The notes under the pieces: generated by a model
What the model was told of the DNA's origin: nothing
What the model saw: the letters and a program-made list of their open reading frames with translations, nothing else
Database searches by the model: none
Position numbers and translations under genes: made by a program
Part shown: one piece after another, positions 7,989 through 16,052 of the stretch
How the letters are laid out: the number at the start of each line of letters is the position of its first letter
Numbering within the stretch: the stretch's first letter is position 1
DNA from: Pedobacter sp. ISL-64
GTDB lineage: Bacteria > Bacteroidota > Bacteroidia > Sphingobacteriales > Sphingobacteriaceae
Assembly: GCF_018613605.1 (NCBI RefSeq)
Contig: NZ_JAGGPU010000029.1
Coordinates: 1 to 32,952 of the forward strand
Direction: 5' to 3'
Length of the DNA stretch: 32,952 nucleotides

Positions 7989-9326
7989 TTAGTATAAAGT
8001 AAACTCTACACGACGGTTTTGTTGACGGCCAGCTGCAGTTTTGTTTGTTGCAATTGGTTGGTCTGGTCCGTAACCTGTAGCTTCGATTCTTGATGCATTT
8101 GCACCTTGAGATACTAAATAAGCTTTTACCGATTCTGCTCTGTCTTTAGATAAACGTAAGTTTAATTCTCTACCGCCGGTATTATCAGTATGACCAGCTA
8201 ATTTTAAGCTGAAGTTTTTCTCAACCAATAAACCAGCAACATGATTTAAAGTAGCAAATGATTTAGAACGGATAGTTGATTTACCTAAATCGAACTCTAA
8301 GTTAGAAATCGCATCTTTAACAACTTTACGGTCAGCTTCAGTAATTACTCTAGTTTCTTTAATTACTTCACGTTGAACTTTGATCGGACAACCAGAGCCA
8401 TCAACAACAGTACCCGATGCAGTACCAGGACATTTATCGAATTTGTTTGCTACACCATCATTATCATCATCGCCTAGATCTTTAGCATACTGCTCTCTAT
8501 CGCGTTGTGCATTTTGCTCAGCGGTTGATAATGCTCTCCTTAATTCAGCACTTTCCTCAGCAGTTTGCTTGTTTAAATTGGCCAATGAGCTATAGTTTTG
8601 TAACTGAGGTTTTGATTTATCTCCAATGGCAAACTCTAAACCAGCGTGTGCATAGGCAAACCTATCGTTTGTAGAACCATTAAATCCATCAAATTTAGCC
8701 GATTTAACAAAGTTAACATCGTAACCTAAATCGACATTGATACCTTTAGCTACACCTAGTTTTAAACCAGCACCAACTGGTACAAACCAACCTTCTCTGT
8801 AAGAACCGGCATCATTGGTATTAGGAGTTGTGGTAGCGCCTGACGACATATAACCAGCACCAGCTTTTAAATAAGGGATAAGTACTGCATTTTCTTGGTT
8901 GATGCTAATGTTTGCTACATTCCAAACTGCAGATAAAGCACCCGACCATTGGATATTGGTTTTATAACCTGTGTTTGCAGCATAAGTAGTATTTCCATTT
9001 GCGTCAACTCCATTGGCCAATCTCAATTCTTCAACTTTACCGCCCAAGAAATCGGCTTGAATACCTAAAGAAGGTAAAATTTGTTTTTTAATGTAACCAC
9101 CGTAACCGATGTGCTCAACTGGAGTTTCAAATTGATGGTTCGAATTGCCAAAAATAGTTCTTGGGGTTAATAAACCTCCATGAACACCAATAGACCAGGT
9201 ACGGAATTGAGTAGGAGAGAAACGGCCTGCAGCGCTTGTGCTGGTTGGCGTTTCCTGTGCAAATAATTGTGATGATAAACCTAATAAAGCAATCAACATT
9301 GTTGATTTAGTAATCCTTGTATTCAT
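7989..9326 (-). CDS. OmpA-family outer membrane protein
   Basis: A probable abundant outer-membrane protein that ties the outer membrane to peptidoglycan. It has 445 residues. Residues 1-23 form a signal peptide (basic start, hydrophobic core, cut after LFA). About 40-235 is a predicted beta-barrel of alternating strands. About 245-282 is polar and helical. At 286-315 lies a thrombospondin type 3-like calcium motif (DDDNDGVANKFDKCP) with two cysteines, Cys299 and Cys313. About 335-445 is the OmpA C-terminal domain, with the HTDNTG motif and Asp381 and Arg396 placed for binding diaminopimelate. It ends in aromatic Tyr. The gene stands alone, with 236 bases of upstream space and a strong terminator. 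The ligand or transport role of the barrel is unknown. Confidence 0.93.
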   Translation of the reverse strand: MNTRITKSTMLIALLGLSSQLFAQETPTSTSAAGRFSPTQFRTWSIGVHGGLLTPRTIFGNSNHQFETPVEHIGYGGYIKKQILPSLGIQADFLGGKVEELRLANGVDANGNTTYAANTGYKTNIQWSGALSAVWNVANISINQENAVLIPYLKAGAGYMSSGATTTPNTNDAGSYREGWFVPVGAGLKLGVAKGINVDLGYDVNFVKSAKFDGFNGSTNDRFAYAHAGLEFAIGDKSKPQLQNYSSLANLNKQTAEESAELRRALSTAEQNAQRDREQYAKDLGDDDNDGVANKFDKCPGTASGTVVDGSGCPIKVQREVIKETRVITEADRKVVKDAISNLEFDLGKSTIRSKSFATLNHVAGLLVEKNFSLKLAGHTDNTGGRELNLRLSKDRAESVKAYLVSQGANASRIEATGYGPDQPIATNKTAAGRQQNRRVEFTLY

Positions 9327-9503
9327 GTTTTTCTATTTTGTAAATATTAGTCTCTTAACAGTTTTTACATCATACTGTTTTGCAAGGGCTAAGAAAAAAC
9401 CCTGCCAAAAGCATTGTTTTTCTTACAAATAGCATGTTATCAGAAGATTAGGAGAGTAAATAAATTTCGCAAAAATGTTACTACGTAACTGAAATCACGT
9501 TGA

Positions 9504-9529
9504 TTTTTGTATAGTATTCTATACAAAAA
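9504..9529. promoter_or_regulatory. AT-rich perfect dyad upstream of the OmpA-family gene
   Basis: An 11-bp perfect inverted repeat (9504-9514 with 9519-9529, core TTGTATAG/CTATACAA) with a 4-base spacer lies 178 bases before the gene. It has no U-tract suited to termination, so an operator is possible. The function is unknown. Confidence 0.35.
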
Positions 9530-9562
9530 ATTAAAAAGAACCTTTGTGTAGTAGTTTAAATT

Positions 9563-10225
9563 CTACTTGTCTGACGGATTTTTCTTATTGTTCAGTAACA
9601 TCTCGAGTGTTGTTTCGAGCCTGTTTGTACGCGTCTTTTCCTGTTTCGCAGATAAAAGCCAAAGTACGTATTCTTTCCTGTGGGAGTAAGCGAGTTGGTT
9701 AAAGTAATCTAATGCTTTAGGATGGCTTTCTAAAAGGGTTTTTAAATCTTCAGGGAGTGTAACGGTTTTATTTATTGGATCTATATATCCGCCAAATTCG
9801 TTGGTCTTAATATGATCATTTCTCAAGCCTGATGGCTTTACCTCGGTGATGAATTTTAAACGCAGGGCAGTCCAGGTTTCATTTACTGCAACTGAAGCAC
9901 AGGGTGTTAAACCAAACTTTTTAAGCTCTTGCCAGCTTTTCATCAGATCAAGATCAGATTTGATTTTTGAAGATTTTTTAGGATAGAATACCCAAAAAAT
10001 AGTTTTTGCATCAATATGGCAAATATTACTTTCAATTTGCTGGTTAAGTTGATCTGTGCTCGTGGTAAAAATGATTAATACTTTAAAATAAACTTCTTCA
10101 GTATATTTTATAGCGATATATGGATCGACCTCACCAAAAATGGTAACCGCATCCTCGGGTGCATTTATTACCCTAACAGTGTAGTTAGGTTTAACCTGAA
10201 GTTTTTTTAATAATAAATTTTCCAT
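9563..10225 (-). CDS. YdeI/OmpD-associated family protein
   Basis: A 220-residue cytoplasmic protein with no signal peptide. The N-terminal half (about 1-130) begins LLLKKLQVKPNYTVRVINAPED and resembles the small DUF3052-like domain found ahead of YdeI domains. The C-terminal part, about 155-215 (PEDLKTLLESHPKALDYFNQL, then HRKEYVLWLLSAKQEKTRTNR), matches the YdeI/OmpD-associated (OmdA) domain. That domain is linked to antimicrobial-peptide and bacteriocin resistance in some bacteria, but its biochemistry is not known. It is read towards the OmpA-family gene, 236 bases away, so co-transcription is uncertain. I do not infer a function from the neighbours. Confidence 0.8.
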   Translation of the reverse strand: MENLLLKKLQVKPNYTVRVINAPEDAVTIFGEVDPYIAIKYTEEVYFKVLIIFTTSTDQLNQQIESNICHIDAKTIFWVFYPKKSSKIKSDLDLMKSWQELKKFGLTPCASVAVNETWTALRLKFITEVKPSGLRNDHIKTNEFGGYIDPINKTVTLPEDLKTLLESHPKALDYFNQLAYSHRKEYVLWLLSAKQEKTRTNRLETTLEMLLNNKKNPSDK

Positions 10226-10246
10226 TTTATAAGTCTGATCAACATT

Positions 10247-10290
10247 GTGTCCTTTGCGCCCTTTCTCTGTGTTCTTTGTGGTTAAAAAAT
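10247..10290. repeat. Intergenic CTTTG-rich dispersed-type repeat
   Basis: The segment reads as reiterated TTTG/GTG steps (CCTTTGCGCCCTTTCTCTG, then GTTCTTTGTGGTTAAAA). Stretches of this look are common between genes in Sphingobacteriaceae and related genomes. It has no open frame. Assignment as a repeat is from memory of similar genomes and there is no second full copy in this window. Confidence 0.4.
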
Positions 10291-10297
10291 AGATGAA

Positions 10298-10828
10298 TTA
10301 CAGCCTCAATTTAGCGAAGAAATCCCAAAAAACAATACCGGCAGAGATTACGATGTTAAAGGAATGTTTGGTTCCAAATTGAGGAATTTCGATACATTCA
10401 TCAATTTTTGCCATCACTTCGTCGCTCACACCATCAACCTCGTTTCCAAAAATCAGTGCATATTTTTTATCCTGATCGGGCTGGAAAGTGTTCAGCATGG
10501 TACTGTTTTCGGCTTGTTCTATTGCAATGATCTCATAACCCAAGGCCCTTAAGGCATCAACTGCCTGTAAGGTATCGGTATAATGAATCCAATCTACAGA
10601 TTGCGTAGCGCCTAGCGCTGTTTTCTCAATTTCGCGGTGCGGCGGTTGAGCCGTTATACCACAAAGGATAACTTTTTCCAATGCAAATCCGTCGGCTGTG
10701 CGGAATATCGAACCTACGTTGTGCATACTGCGCACATTATCCAACACCACCACAACAGGTAATTTTTCCTGTGCTTTAAACGCTTCAATATCCGGACGAT
10801 TAAGCTCGTCTAATTTTAATTTTCTCAT
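10298..10828 (-). CDS. TrmH/SpoU-family RNA 2'-O-methyltransferase
   Basis: A 176-residue SPOUT-fold enzyme that methylates a ribose 2'-OH in tRNA or rRNA using S-adenosylmethionine. All three SpoU motifs are present: NVGSIFRTAD at 37-46 with the catalytic Arg43, IFGNEVDGVSDEV at about 126-138, and IPQFGTKHSFNIVISAG at 148-164, which forms the knot. There is no N-terminal RNA-binding extension of the RlmB or TsnR kind, so the protein is about the minimal SpoU core. The substrate cannot be told from the sequence. It sits between galK and the YdeI gene on the same strand, with 62- and 72-base gaps, and could be in a loose operon. Confidence 0.92.
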   Translation of the reverse strand: MRKLKLDELNRPDIEAFKAQEKLPVVVVLDNVRSMHNVGSIFRTADGFALEKVILCGITAQPPHREIEKTALGATQSVDWIHYTDTLQAVDALRALGYEIIAIEQAENSTMLNTFQPDQDKKYALIFGNEVDGVSDEVMAKIDECIEIPQFGTKHSFNIVISAGIVFWDFFAKLRL

Positions 10829-10890
10829 TATTTTAATTGATTACACAGATTGAGGGATTACATCGATTGGATATAATTTCGGAACTGTGC

Positions 10891-12057
10891 TTATCCATAA
10901 GTATCTGTTGTTAAATGTGGGCCATTGCCAATTTCGCTAATGTAAATCGCAGCGGGATAGCCAATCTTATCTACGTAATAATCGGTTAAATGTTTTGCAA
11001 AGTCTTCTTCAAAGCCTTTCTCTAACAAAGCTATTGCACATCCGCCAAATCCGGCACCGGTCATACGGGCACCTATAACATGCTCATAATCTGTGCAAAA
11101 ATCTACTACTGTATCCAATTCTTTTCCGCTTACTTCATATAATGTTTTTAATGATTCGTGCGAGGCATACATCAAGCGGCCAAATTCTTCCAGGTTTCCG
11201 CCGTTTAAGGCTTTAGCCGCTAAATGAACCCGATCATTTTCTTTAACCACATGTGCTGCACGGTTTAAAATAGTTTCATCTGTTATTAAATGGCTGTGTA
11301 ATGCAAATTTCTCAGCAGTTAATTCGCAAAGATAATGAAGTGTTATTTCCTGGTTCAGCAATTTCAGTGCGGTTTGGCATTCAGCTACGCGCTCGTTGTA
11401 TTTAGAATCTGCTAATTCTCTTGGTTTATTGGTATTGATGATGGCCAAAACATAATTGCCCAGGTCAACATCAACCATTTTGTATTTTAAGGTCTCACAG
11501 TCTAAAACAATCGCTTTGTTTTTTTCGCCAAAAGCAACTGCAAACTGATCCATAATACCAGAATTTAAGCCTATAAAATCATTCTCAACACGTTTGGCGA
11601 TTTTAACCAGTTCCAGTTGATCATAACCAAGATTAAAATAAGTATTTAAAGCATAAGCTGTGGCGATTTCTATAGAAGCTGAAGAGGAGAGCCCTGATCC
11701 GATTGGGATGTTTCCATAAAACAGAAAATCCATTCCATTAATTTCTTTTCCATCTTTAATAAATTCGTTGATCACACCTATAGGGTAATTGGCCCATAAG
11801 CTGCCATCTTTATCGTTTGTGGTATTGCTTGTTACCTCAGTTTGAACTTCAAAGTTTAAGCTTTTAAACCTGAATTTATGATCATTATTTGGGGCAATGG
11901 CCACCCAGGTTCCCAGGGTAATGGCACAGGGCATAACTAAACCGCCATTATAATCGATGTGTTCGCCTATCAGGTTAACACGCCCGGGGGTAAAATAAAC
12001 GGCATCAGCTTTTTTATGGTATTGCTCGGCAAATTTTTCCTCAAGGTTAATGTTCAT
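10891..12057 (-). CDS. galK: Galactokinase
   Basis: Phosphorylates alpha-D-galactose at C1 with ATP, the first committed step of the Leloir pathway. It has 388 residues, normal for the family. The GHMP-kinase features are all there: the galactokinase signature PGRVNLIGEHIDYNGG at 24-39, the ATP-binding motif IGSGLSSSAS at 119-128, the catalytic Asp170 in NSGIMDQF, and the C-terminal GARMTGAGFGGC motif. It is divergent from galM, which makes the alpha-anomer it uses, with 76 bases between the starts. No galT or galE lies in the window. A one-mismatch -7 box (TATTTTAG) ends 5 bases before the ATG, so the mRNA may be leaderless. Confidence 0.97.
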   Translation of the reverse strand: MNINLEEKFAEQYHKKADAVYFTPGRVNLIGEHIDYNGGLVMPCAITLGTWVAIAPNNDHKFRFKSLNFEVQTEVTSNTTNDKDGSLWANYPIGVINEFIKDGKEINGMDFLFYGNIPIGSGLSSSASIEIATAYALNTYFNLGYDQLELVKIAKRVENDFIGLNSGIMDQFAVAFGEKNKAIVLDCETLKYKMVDVDLGNYVLAIINTNKPRELADSKYNERVAECQTALKLLNQEITLHYLCELTAEKFALHSHLITDETILNRAAHVVKENDRVHLAAKALNGGNLEEFGRLMYASHESLKTLYEVSGKELDTVVDFCTDYEHVIGARMTGAGFGGCAIALLEKGFEEDFAKHLTDYYVDKIGYPAAIYISEIGNGPHLTTDTYG

Positions 12058-12098
12058 TTGGCTAAAATATATTTATAAAAAGCATTAATAATAGTATG

Positions 12099-12115
12099 TT
12101 TGTTTAGGAAACAAA
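12099..12115. promoter_or_regulatory. Palindrome between divergent galK and galM
   Basis: TTTGTTT-AGG-AAACAAA is a perfect 7-bp dyad centred between the two genes. Each half contains a TTTG reading outward, which could be the -33 element of the matching promoter. Exactly 18 bases on, there is TAAGTTAC for galM and TATTATTA for galK, both poor matches to TAnnTTTG. It may be an operator that controls both genes. Confidence 0.45.
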
Positions 12116-12133
12116 AGCCCTAAGTTACAATTT

Positions 12134-13183
12134 ATGAGCGTTCAGCAAATACCTACCGGAAAAATTATTGATGGCGAAGAAGTTATCGCAATCGAACTAA
12201 CCAACAGTAAAGGCACTTATGTGAAAATATTCAATTATGGTGCGATTATTAACAAATTTGTAGTTAAAAACGCTAAGGGCGAAAAGCAGGATATCGTTCT
12301 TGGTTTCGACACTTTTGATGAATATCTTGATCCGGCTTATCTGGCAAATGGGGCCTATTTAGGCGCTGTAGTTGGTCGCTATGCAAACCGCATTAAAAAT
12401 GGCAGGTTCACCATTGACGAGGAAACGTACCAATTGGCACAAAATGCAGGTACCGATACCTTACATGGCGGTATTGTGGGATTTGATAAAAAAGTTTGGG
12501 ATGTTATTGAGCTAGGTGATGGACCACAAGCGTCGGTTACGTTACAATATGAAAGTGTAGATGGCGAAGAGAATTTTCCTGGAAACCTGATCGTTGATTT
12601 AACTTTCGAACTTACCGAAAATGATGAATTGATTTTAAGTTATGAAGCAGAAACTGACCAGGCTACTGCAATTAATTTAACACACCATGGTTATTTTAAC
12701 TTAGCACCAAACGGAGGTAATATTAAAAACCACAAACAGCAGATTTTCGCTTCAAATTACCTTGAACAGGACAGCAACTATTCTGTAACAGGCAAATTGA
12801 TCCCTGTTGAAGGTACACACATGGATTTTACAAAATCTAAAGCGATAGGTCAGGATTGGGATGAGGAAGAAGGTTACGACCAAACCTACGTTCTGGATAA
12901 AATTTACGGCGACTTATCGTTAGCAAGTAAAACAATTGAAGAAGAAAGTGGTTTAGTTTTAAGCGTATATACCACAGAACCGGTAGCACATCTATATACT
13001 GCAAAATATTTAGATGTTAAAAATGGTAAAGGCGGAAAGGATTATGGAAGTTACGGGGCATTTTGCATAGAAACTCAACATCATCCAAATGCAGTTAATA
13101 TTCCAACCTTCCCGAGCACTATTTTGAGGCCAGAGGATTTGTATACGCAAACAACGATTTACAAAGTTTCACTAATCAAATAA
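12134..13183 (+). CDS. galM: Aldose 1-epimerase (mutarotase)
   Basis: Interconverts beta- and alpha-D-galactose (and glucose), supplying the alpha-anomer to galactokinase. The 349-residue protein has the galactose mutarotase beta-sandwich motifs: TLHGGIVGFDKKVW with His111, LTHHGYFNLA with His185, and FCIETQHHPNA with Glu313 as general base. It has no signal peptide, so it should be cytoplasmic, whereas many Bacteroidota mutarotases are exported. It is followed 2 bases later by the DUF1398 gene, with which it is surely co-transcribed, and is divergent from galK. Confidence 0.95.
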   Translation: MSVQQIPTGKIIDGEEVIAIELTNSKGTYVKIFNYGAIINKFVVKNAKGEKQDIVLGFDTFDEYLDPAYLANGAYLGAVVGRYANRIKNGRFTIDEETYQLAQNAGTDTLHGGIVGFDKKVWDVIELGDGPQASVTLQYESVDGEENFPGNLIVDLTFELTENDELILSYEAETDQATAINLTHHGYFNLAPNGGNIKNHKQQIFASNYLEQDSNYSVTGKLIPVEGTHMDFTKSKAIGQDWDEEEGYDQTYVLDKIYGDLSLASKTIEEESGLVLSVYTTEPVAHLYTAKYLDVKNGKGGKDYGSYGAFCIETQHHPNAVNIPTFPSTILRPEDLYTQTTIYKVSLIK

Positions 13184-13185
13184 TT

Positions 13186-13581
13186 ATGTTCACCATCGAA
13201 GACATCCGTGCAGCAGAATCAAAAATTAAAACTGGTGCAGATTTTCCTCAGTTTATTAAAGAAATTAAGGAAATGGGTGTTAAGCGAAACGATGTATATG
13301 TATCCAATGGCCTGTCGATTTATTTCGATGATGAAGATAATGTCGAACAGATCAGTCCTGATGAATATCCGACTTTGATTATAAATGATGAACCATCTGC
13401 TGGTAAGTTAACACATGCTTTGAAAATACATCAGCAGGGAGAAACCGATTATTTTACCTTTTGCAAGCAAGCTGCAGATGCGGGCGTAGAGAAATGGGTG
13501 ACCGACCTCGAAGAAATGACCTGTACTTATTTAGATGCTGAAGGCAATGAATTGGTAAAAGAAAATATCCGTAAGGTTTGA
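13186..13581 (+). CDS. DUF1398 family protein (YbcV-like)
   Basis: A 131-residue protein that matches the DUF1398 family by its start (FTIEDIRAAESKIKTGADFP), its middle (YFDDEDNV) and its end (CTYLDAEGNELV). The family includes E. coli YbcV and has no known biochemical role. It is acidic, soluble, and has no signal peptide or membrane segment. It begins 2 bases after galM, so it is in that operon, but I would not read a sugar-related role from this alone. A TGTCAGATG hairpin lies 24 bases past its stop. Confidence 0.85.
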   Translation: MFTIEDIRAAESKIKTGADFPQFIKEIKEMGVKRNDVYVSNGLSIYFDDEDNVEQISPDEYPTLIINDEPSAGKLTHALKIHQQGETDYFTFCKQAADAGVEKWVTDLEEMTCTYLDAEGNELVKENIRKV

Positions 13582-13605
13582 TCGTATATTTAAGCTACTT
13601 CTGTG

Positions 13606-13629
13606 ATGTCAGATGTTACCATCTGACAT
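13606..13629. repeat. TGTCAGATG hairpin, copy 1
   Basis: Perfect 10-bp stem ATGTCAGATG / CATCTGACAT with loop TTAC, in the gap between the convergent DUF1398 and nucleoside phosphorylase genes. It has no U-tract. Copies at 19582, 26348 and 26390 share the core. Confidence 0.85.
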
Positions 13630-13644
13630 TCAATAGATTTTTAG

Positions 13645-14505
13645 TTAAATTCTTTCAAGCACCATTTTTATCGCTTGCGCTACAATTTTGTTTGGTTCTT
13701 TGCTAAATTCGAAATTTACACGACTGGCTAAAATGGCATTTACAGAAATTGCATTATGACCCAAAACTTTGGCTAGTGCATAAATCCCTGCGGTTTCCAT
13801 TTCCAGATTGGTAATGCGGTGCTGATTGCTTTTAAAACTGTTAATTAAGCCAATAAAATCGGGAACCGAGTTTTTAGCACGTACAATTCTACCCTGTGGG
13901 GCATAAAAGCCAGGCGCTGTAATGGTTATGCCTTTCGCCATGTCTTTTCCAATCGTATTCAATAATGTTTCACTCGCTGCCGTTAAATAAGGATTGATAT
14001 TTTTAAGATGCCCAAAGTGTGCTTTGATATCATCCATTAAAATCTGTTCATCACCAGATAATTGTTGAAGGTAATAATTCATTAAGGCATCCATCCCTAA
14101 GCCGTAAGAAGAAGCTAAAATTGTTCCCATCGGAATATCCGGTTGAACAGCGCCAGAGGTACCCACTCTGATAATATTTAATGAAGTAAGCTCTTTTTTA
14201 ATTTCACGGGTTTCAAAATCAACATTAACCAGGGCATCTAACTCATTAAAAACAATATCAATGTTATCCGTACCAATACCTGTTGAGAGTACGGTAACGC
14301 GTTTTTTGCCCAAATAACCAGTATGGGTGATAAATTCGCGTTTACCTTTTTTAAATTCTATTTTGTCGAAATATTTGCTTACCTCGCCAACGCGGTCAGG
14401 ATCGCCAACGGTAATTACAGTATCAGCAATATCACCCGGTAAAAGGTTTAAGTGGTATATGCTTCCATCAGGATTGATGATTAAGTCGCTTTCGGATATT
14501 TTCAT
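13645..14505 (-). CDS. Nucleoside phosphorylase (uridine phosphorylase-like)
   Basis: A 286-residue member of the PNP/UDP phosphorylase family, which splits nucleosides with phosphate to a free base and ribose 1-phosphate. Seen in the sequence: VITVGDPDRV near the N-terminus (phosphate binding), STGIGTDNIDIV, RVGTSGAVQPDIPMG (the family signature region), and NLEMETAGIYALAKVLGH, whose MET/Glu contacts ribose. The overall shape fits uridine phosphorylase better than hexameric purine nucleoside phosphorylase, but I cannot settle the base specificity by eye. Its start lies 76 bases past the end of the YigZ gene on the same strand, so it may be the last gene of the ribD cluster. Confidence 0.88.
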   Translation of the reverse strand: MKISESDLIINPDGSIYHLNLLPGDIADTVITVGDPDRVGEVSKYFDKIEFKKGKREFITHTGYLGKKRVTVLSTGIGTDNIDIVFNELDALVNVDFETREIKKELTSLNIIRVGTSGAVQPDIPMGTILASSYGLGMDALMNYYLQQLSGDEQILMDDIKAHFGHLKNINPYLTAASETLLNTIGKDMAKGITITAPGFYAPQGRIVRAKNSVPDFIGLINSFKSNQHRITNLEMETAGIYALAKVLGHNAISVNAILASRVNFEFSKEPNKIVAQAIKMVLERI

Positions 14506-14581
14506 ATTTGGTTTATCTTGCCCGCTGATTTCAATGATTCACTCAGATTTTATCTGTGTTCCCCCTTTTAATCCGTGGTTA

Positions 14582-15196
14582 TTAAACAGTTTGCAGGTAT
14601 TTTAACTTAACACCTTCAATTTTATCAAATTTACTTAAAACCTGATTGAGTTGTGCTTTTCTGACCTCAAATTTCAATATACAATTGGTATCAAACTGTT
14701 GCGCCAAAATCTGTAAGTTCTCCTCTTTGCTCAACTTCATTACATCGTTCATCTGAAGGTAATCGAAATGCGCTTCGTAAACATCATTCACGGTTTTGCT
14801 GATAACCGAAGCTGCTTTAATTGCGTCAACACTAGCCGTTTTGTATGCATTAATTAAACCTGGAACACCCAGCAAGGTTCCACCGAAATAACGTACAACA
14901 ACGATTAGAATATTAGTCAGGTCTTCCGATAATAAACAGTTCAGAATAGGTCTGCCTGCGGTACCCGAAGGTTCGCCATCATCATTCATTCGATAAACAG
15001 ATCGATCTGGTGTTAAACGATATGCATAACAAAAATGATTGGCCTTAACATGTTCTGCGCGAAGTTTGGTGATAACCGGCTTTAATTCTACTTCACTACG
15101 GATAGGATAGGCGTATGCAATAAACTTGCTTCCTTTATCTCGAAAGATACCCTCTGAGGCACTTTCGATGGTTTTATAAGAATCATCGAACAGCAT
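14582..15196 (-). CDS. YigZ / IMPACT family protein
   Basis: A conserved cytoplasmic protein of the YigZ/IMPACT family. The eukaryotic relative modulates Gcn2, and the bacterial role is unsettled. I take the ATG at 15196 (204 residues, MLFDDSYKTIESASEG), because family members begin near that motif. An upstream ATG at 15229 would add 11 residues with no family match and overlap the previous gene by 47 bases. Signature segments are SKFIAYAYPI, YRMNDDGEPSGTAGRPIL and VVVRYFGGTLLGVPGLINAY. The C-terminal part is the small RNA-binding-like UPF0029 domain. It overlaps the 3' end of the EamA transporter gene by 14 bases, which implies translational coupling. Confidence 0.9.
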   Translation of the reverse strand: MLFDDSYKTIESASEGIFRDKGSKFIAYAYPIRSEVELKPVITKLRAEHVKANHFCYAYRLTPDRSVYRMNDDGEPSGTAGRPILNCLLSEDLTNILIVVVRYFGGTLLGVPGLINAYKTASVDAIKAASVISKTVNDVYEAHFDYLQMNDVMKLSKEENLQILAQQFDTNCILKFEVRKAQLNQVLSKFDKIEGVKLKYLQTV

Positions 15197-16052
15197 TTTG
15201 CGATAGTGTAATGAAAATAATAGCAGCAATAGCGAAGATGATGCCTGCGTAATTTAACTTGCTCAGCTTTTCTTTAAAAGCAATAACACCAATTAAGGTG
15301 CCTACTATGATTACGCCTAAATTCATCGCTGCAAAAACGGTAGATGGATTTTCTGCCAGCGCTTTATGGGCTTTCATGTAAAAAAGGATATTCCCAAAAT
15401 TGAAGAAGCCTAAAATAAATCCGCAAAGCACATTTACCAGTTGTATTTTTATTTTGCCAGCCATTACCATCGAAATTACAATAAGCAATGAAACCATAAA
15501 TGCCAGACAAAAAACAGTAAAAAGCGAGGTGGTATAAGGCAATTCTTTATATAATGCAATTTGTTTAAAAAGGACGTCGATTACCCCAAAACCGACGAAA
15601 ACCATAATGGGGTAGAGCAGACTTCCTTTATTACTTTCTTCCTGATCCGATTTTCGAAGAAAAGTTAAAAAAATAGCCACAAAACCAATCGCCAGGCCAA
15701 TAATTTTCAGGTTATTAAAATCTTCTTTAAAAATAAAGTAAGCCGCCAGTATCGGGATAAATAGCGATAAACGTTGTGCGATATCTGTTTTGACTATGCC
15801 GAGGTTTTTTACCGATGCCGCAAGGAATAAAAATATCGACGGCAATAGAATCGCCAGGGCAATATAAATAGGCCATGGTGCGGTAGAGGTGATCAGTTTA
15901 ACATCGGGCTTAAAAAAAAGAAAACATAAGCTTAATGCAGTAAGATAGTTAATGGTAACGGCTTGAATAATACTGATTTGGTACCGCTTTGCCAGCTTTA
16001 ATAAAACGGCTACGGTAACACTACAGCAAATGCTTAAAATAATGTAGATCAT
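15183..16052 (-). CDS. EamA/DMT-superfamily transporter
   Basis: A 289-residue integral membrane protein with about ten hydrophobic segments arranged as two repeats of five, the layout of the drug/metabolite transporter superfamily. The first repeat ends around residue 135 (FVAIFLTFLRK) and a short polar link (SDQEESNKGS) separates the two. Each half ends with a helix pair of the EamA type (FIPILAAYFIFKED in the first, MNLGVIIVGTLIGVIAFKEKLS in the second). The substrate is unknown. It starts one base after the ribD stop and overlaps the YigZ gene, so the three form an operon. A link to riboflavin is possible only by position. Confidence 0.85.
   Translation of the reverse strand: MIYIILSICCSVTVAVLLKLAKRYQISIIQAVTINYLTALSLCFLFFKPDVKLITSTAPWPIYIALAILLPSIFLFLAASVKNLGIVKTDIAQRLSLFIPILAAYFIFKEDFNNLKIIGLAIGFVAIFLTFLRKSDQEESNKGSLLYPIMVFVGFGVIDVLFKQIALYKELPYTTSLFTVFCLAFMVSLLIVISMVMAGKIKIQLVNVLCGFILGFFNFGNILFYMKAHKALAENPSTVFAAMNLGVIIVGTLIGVIAFKEKLSKLNYAGIIFAIAAIIFITLSQNAVR

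Noticed and set aside
15197..15229. 11-residue N-terminal extension of the YigZ protein
   Set aside because: No family match, and a greater overlap with the EamA gene than the ATG at 15196.
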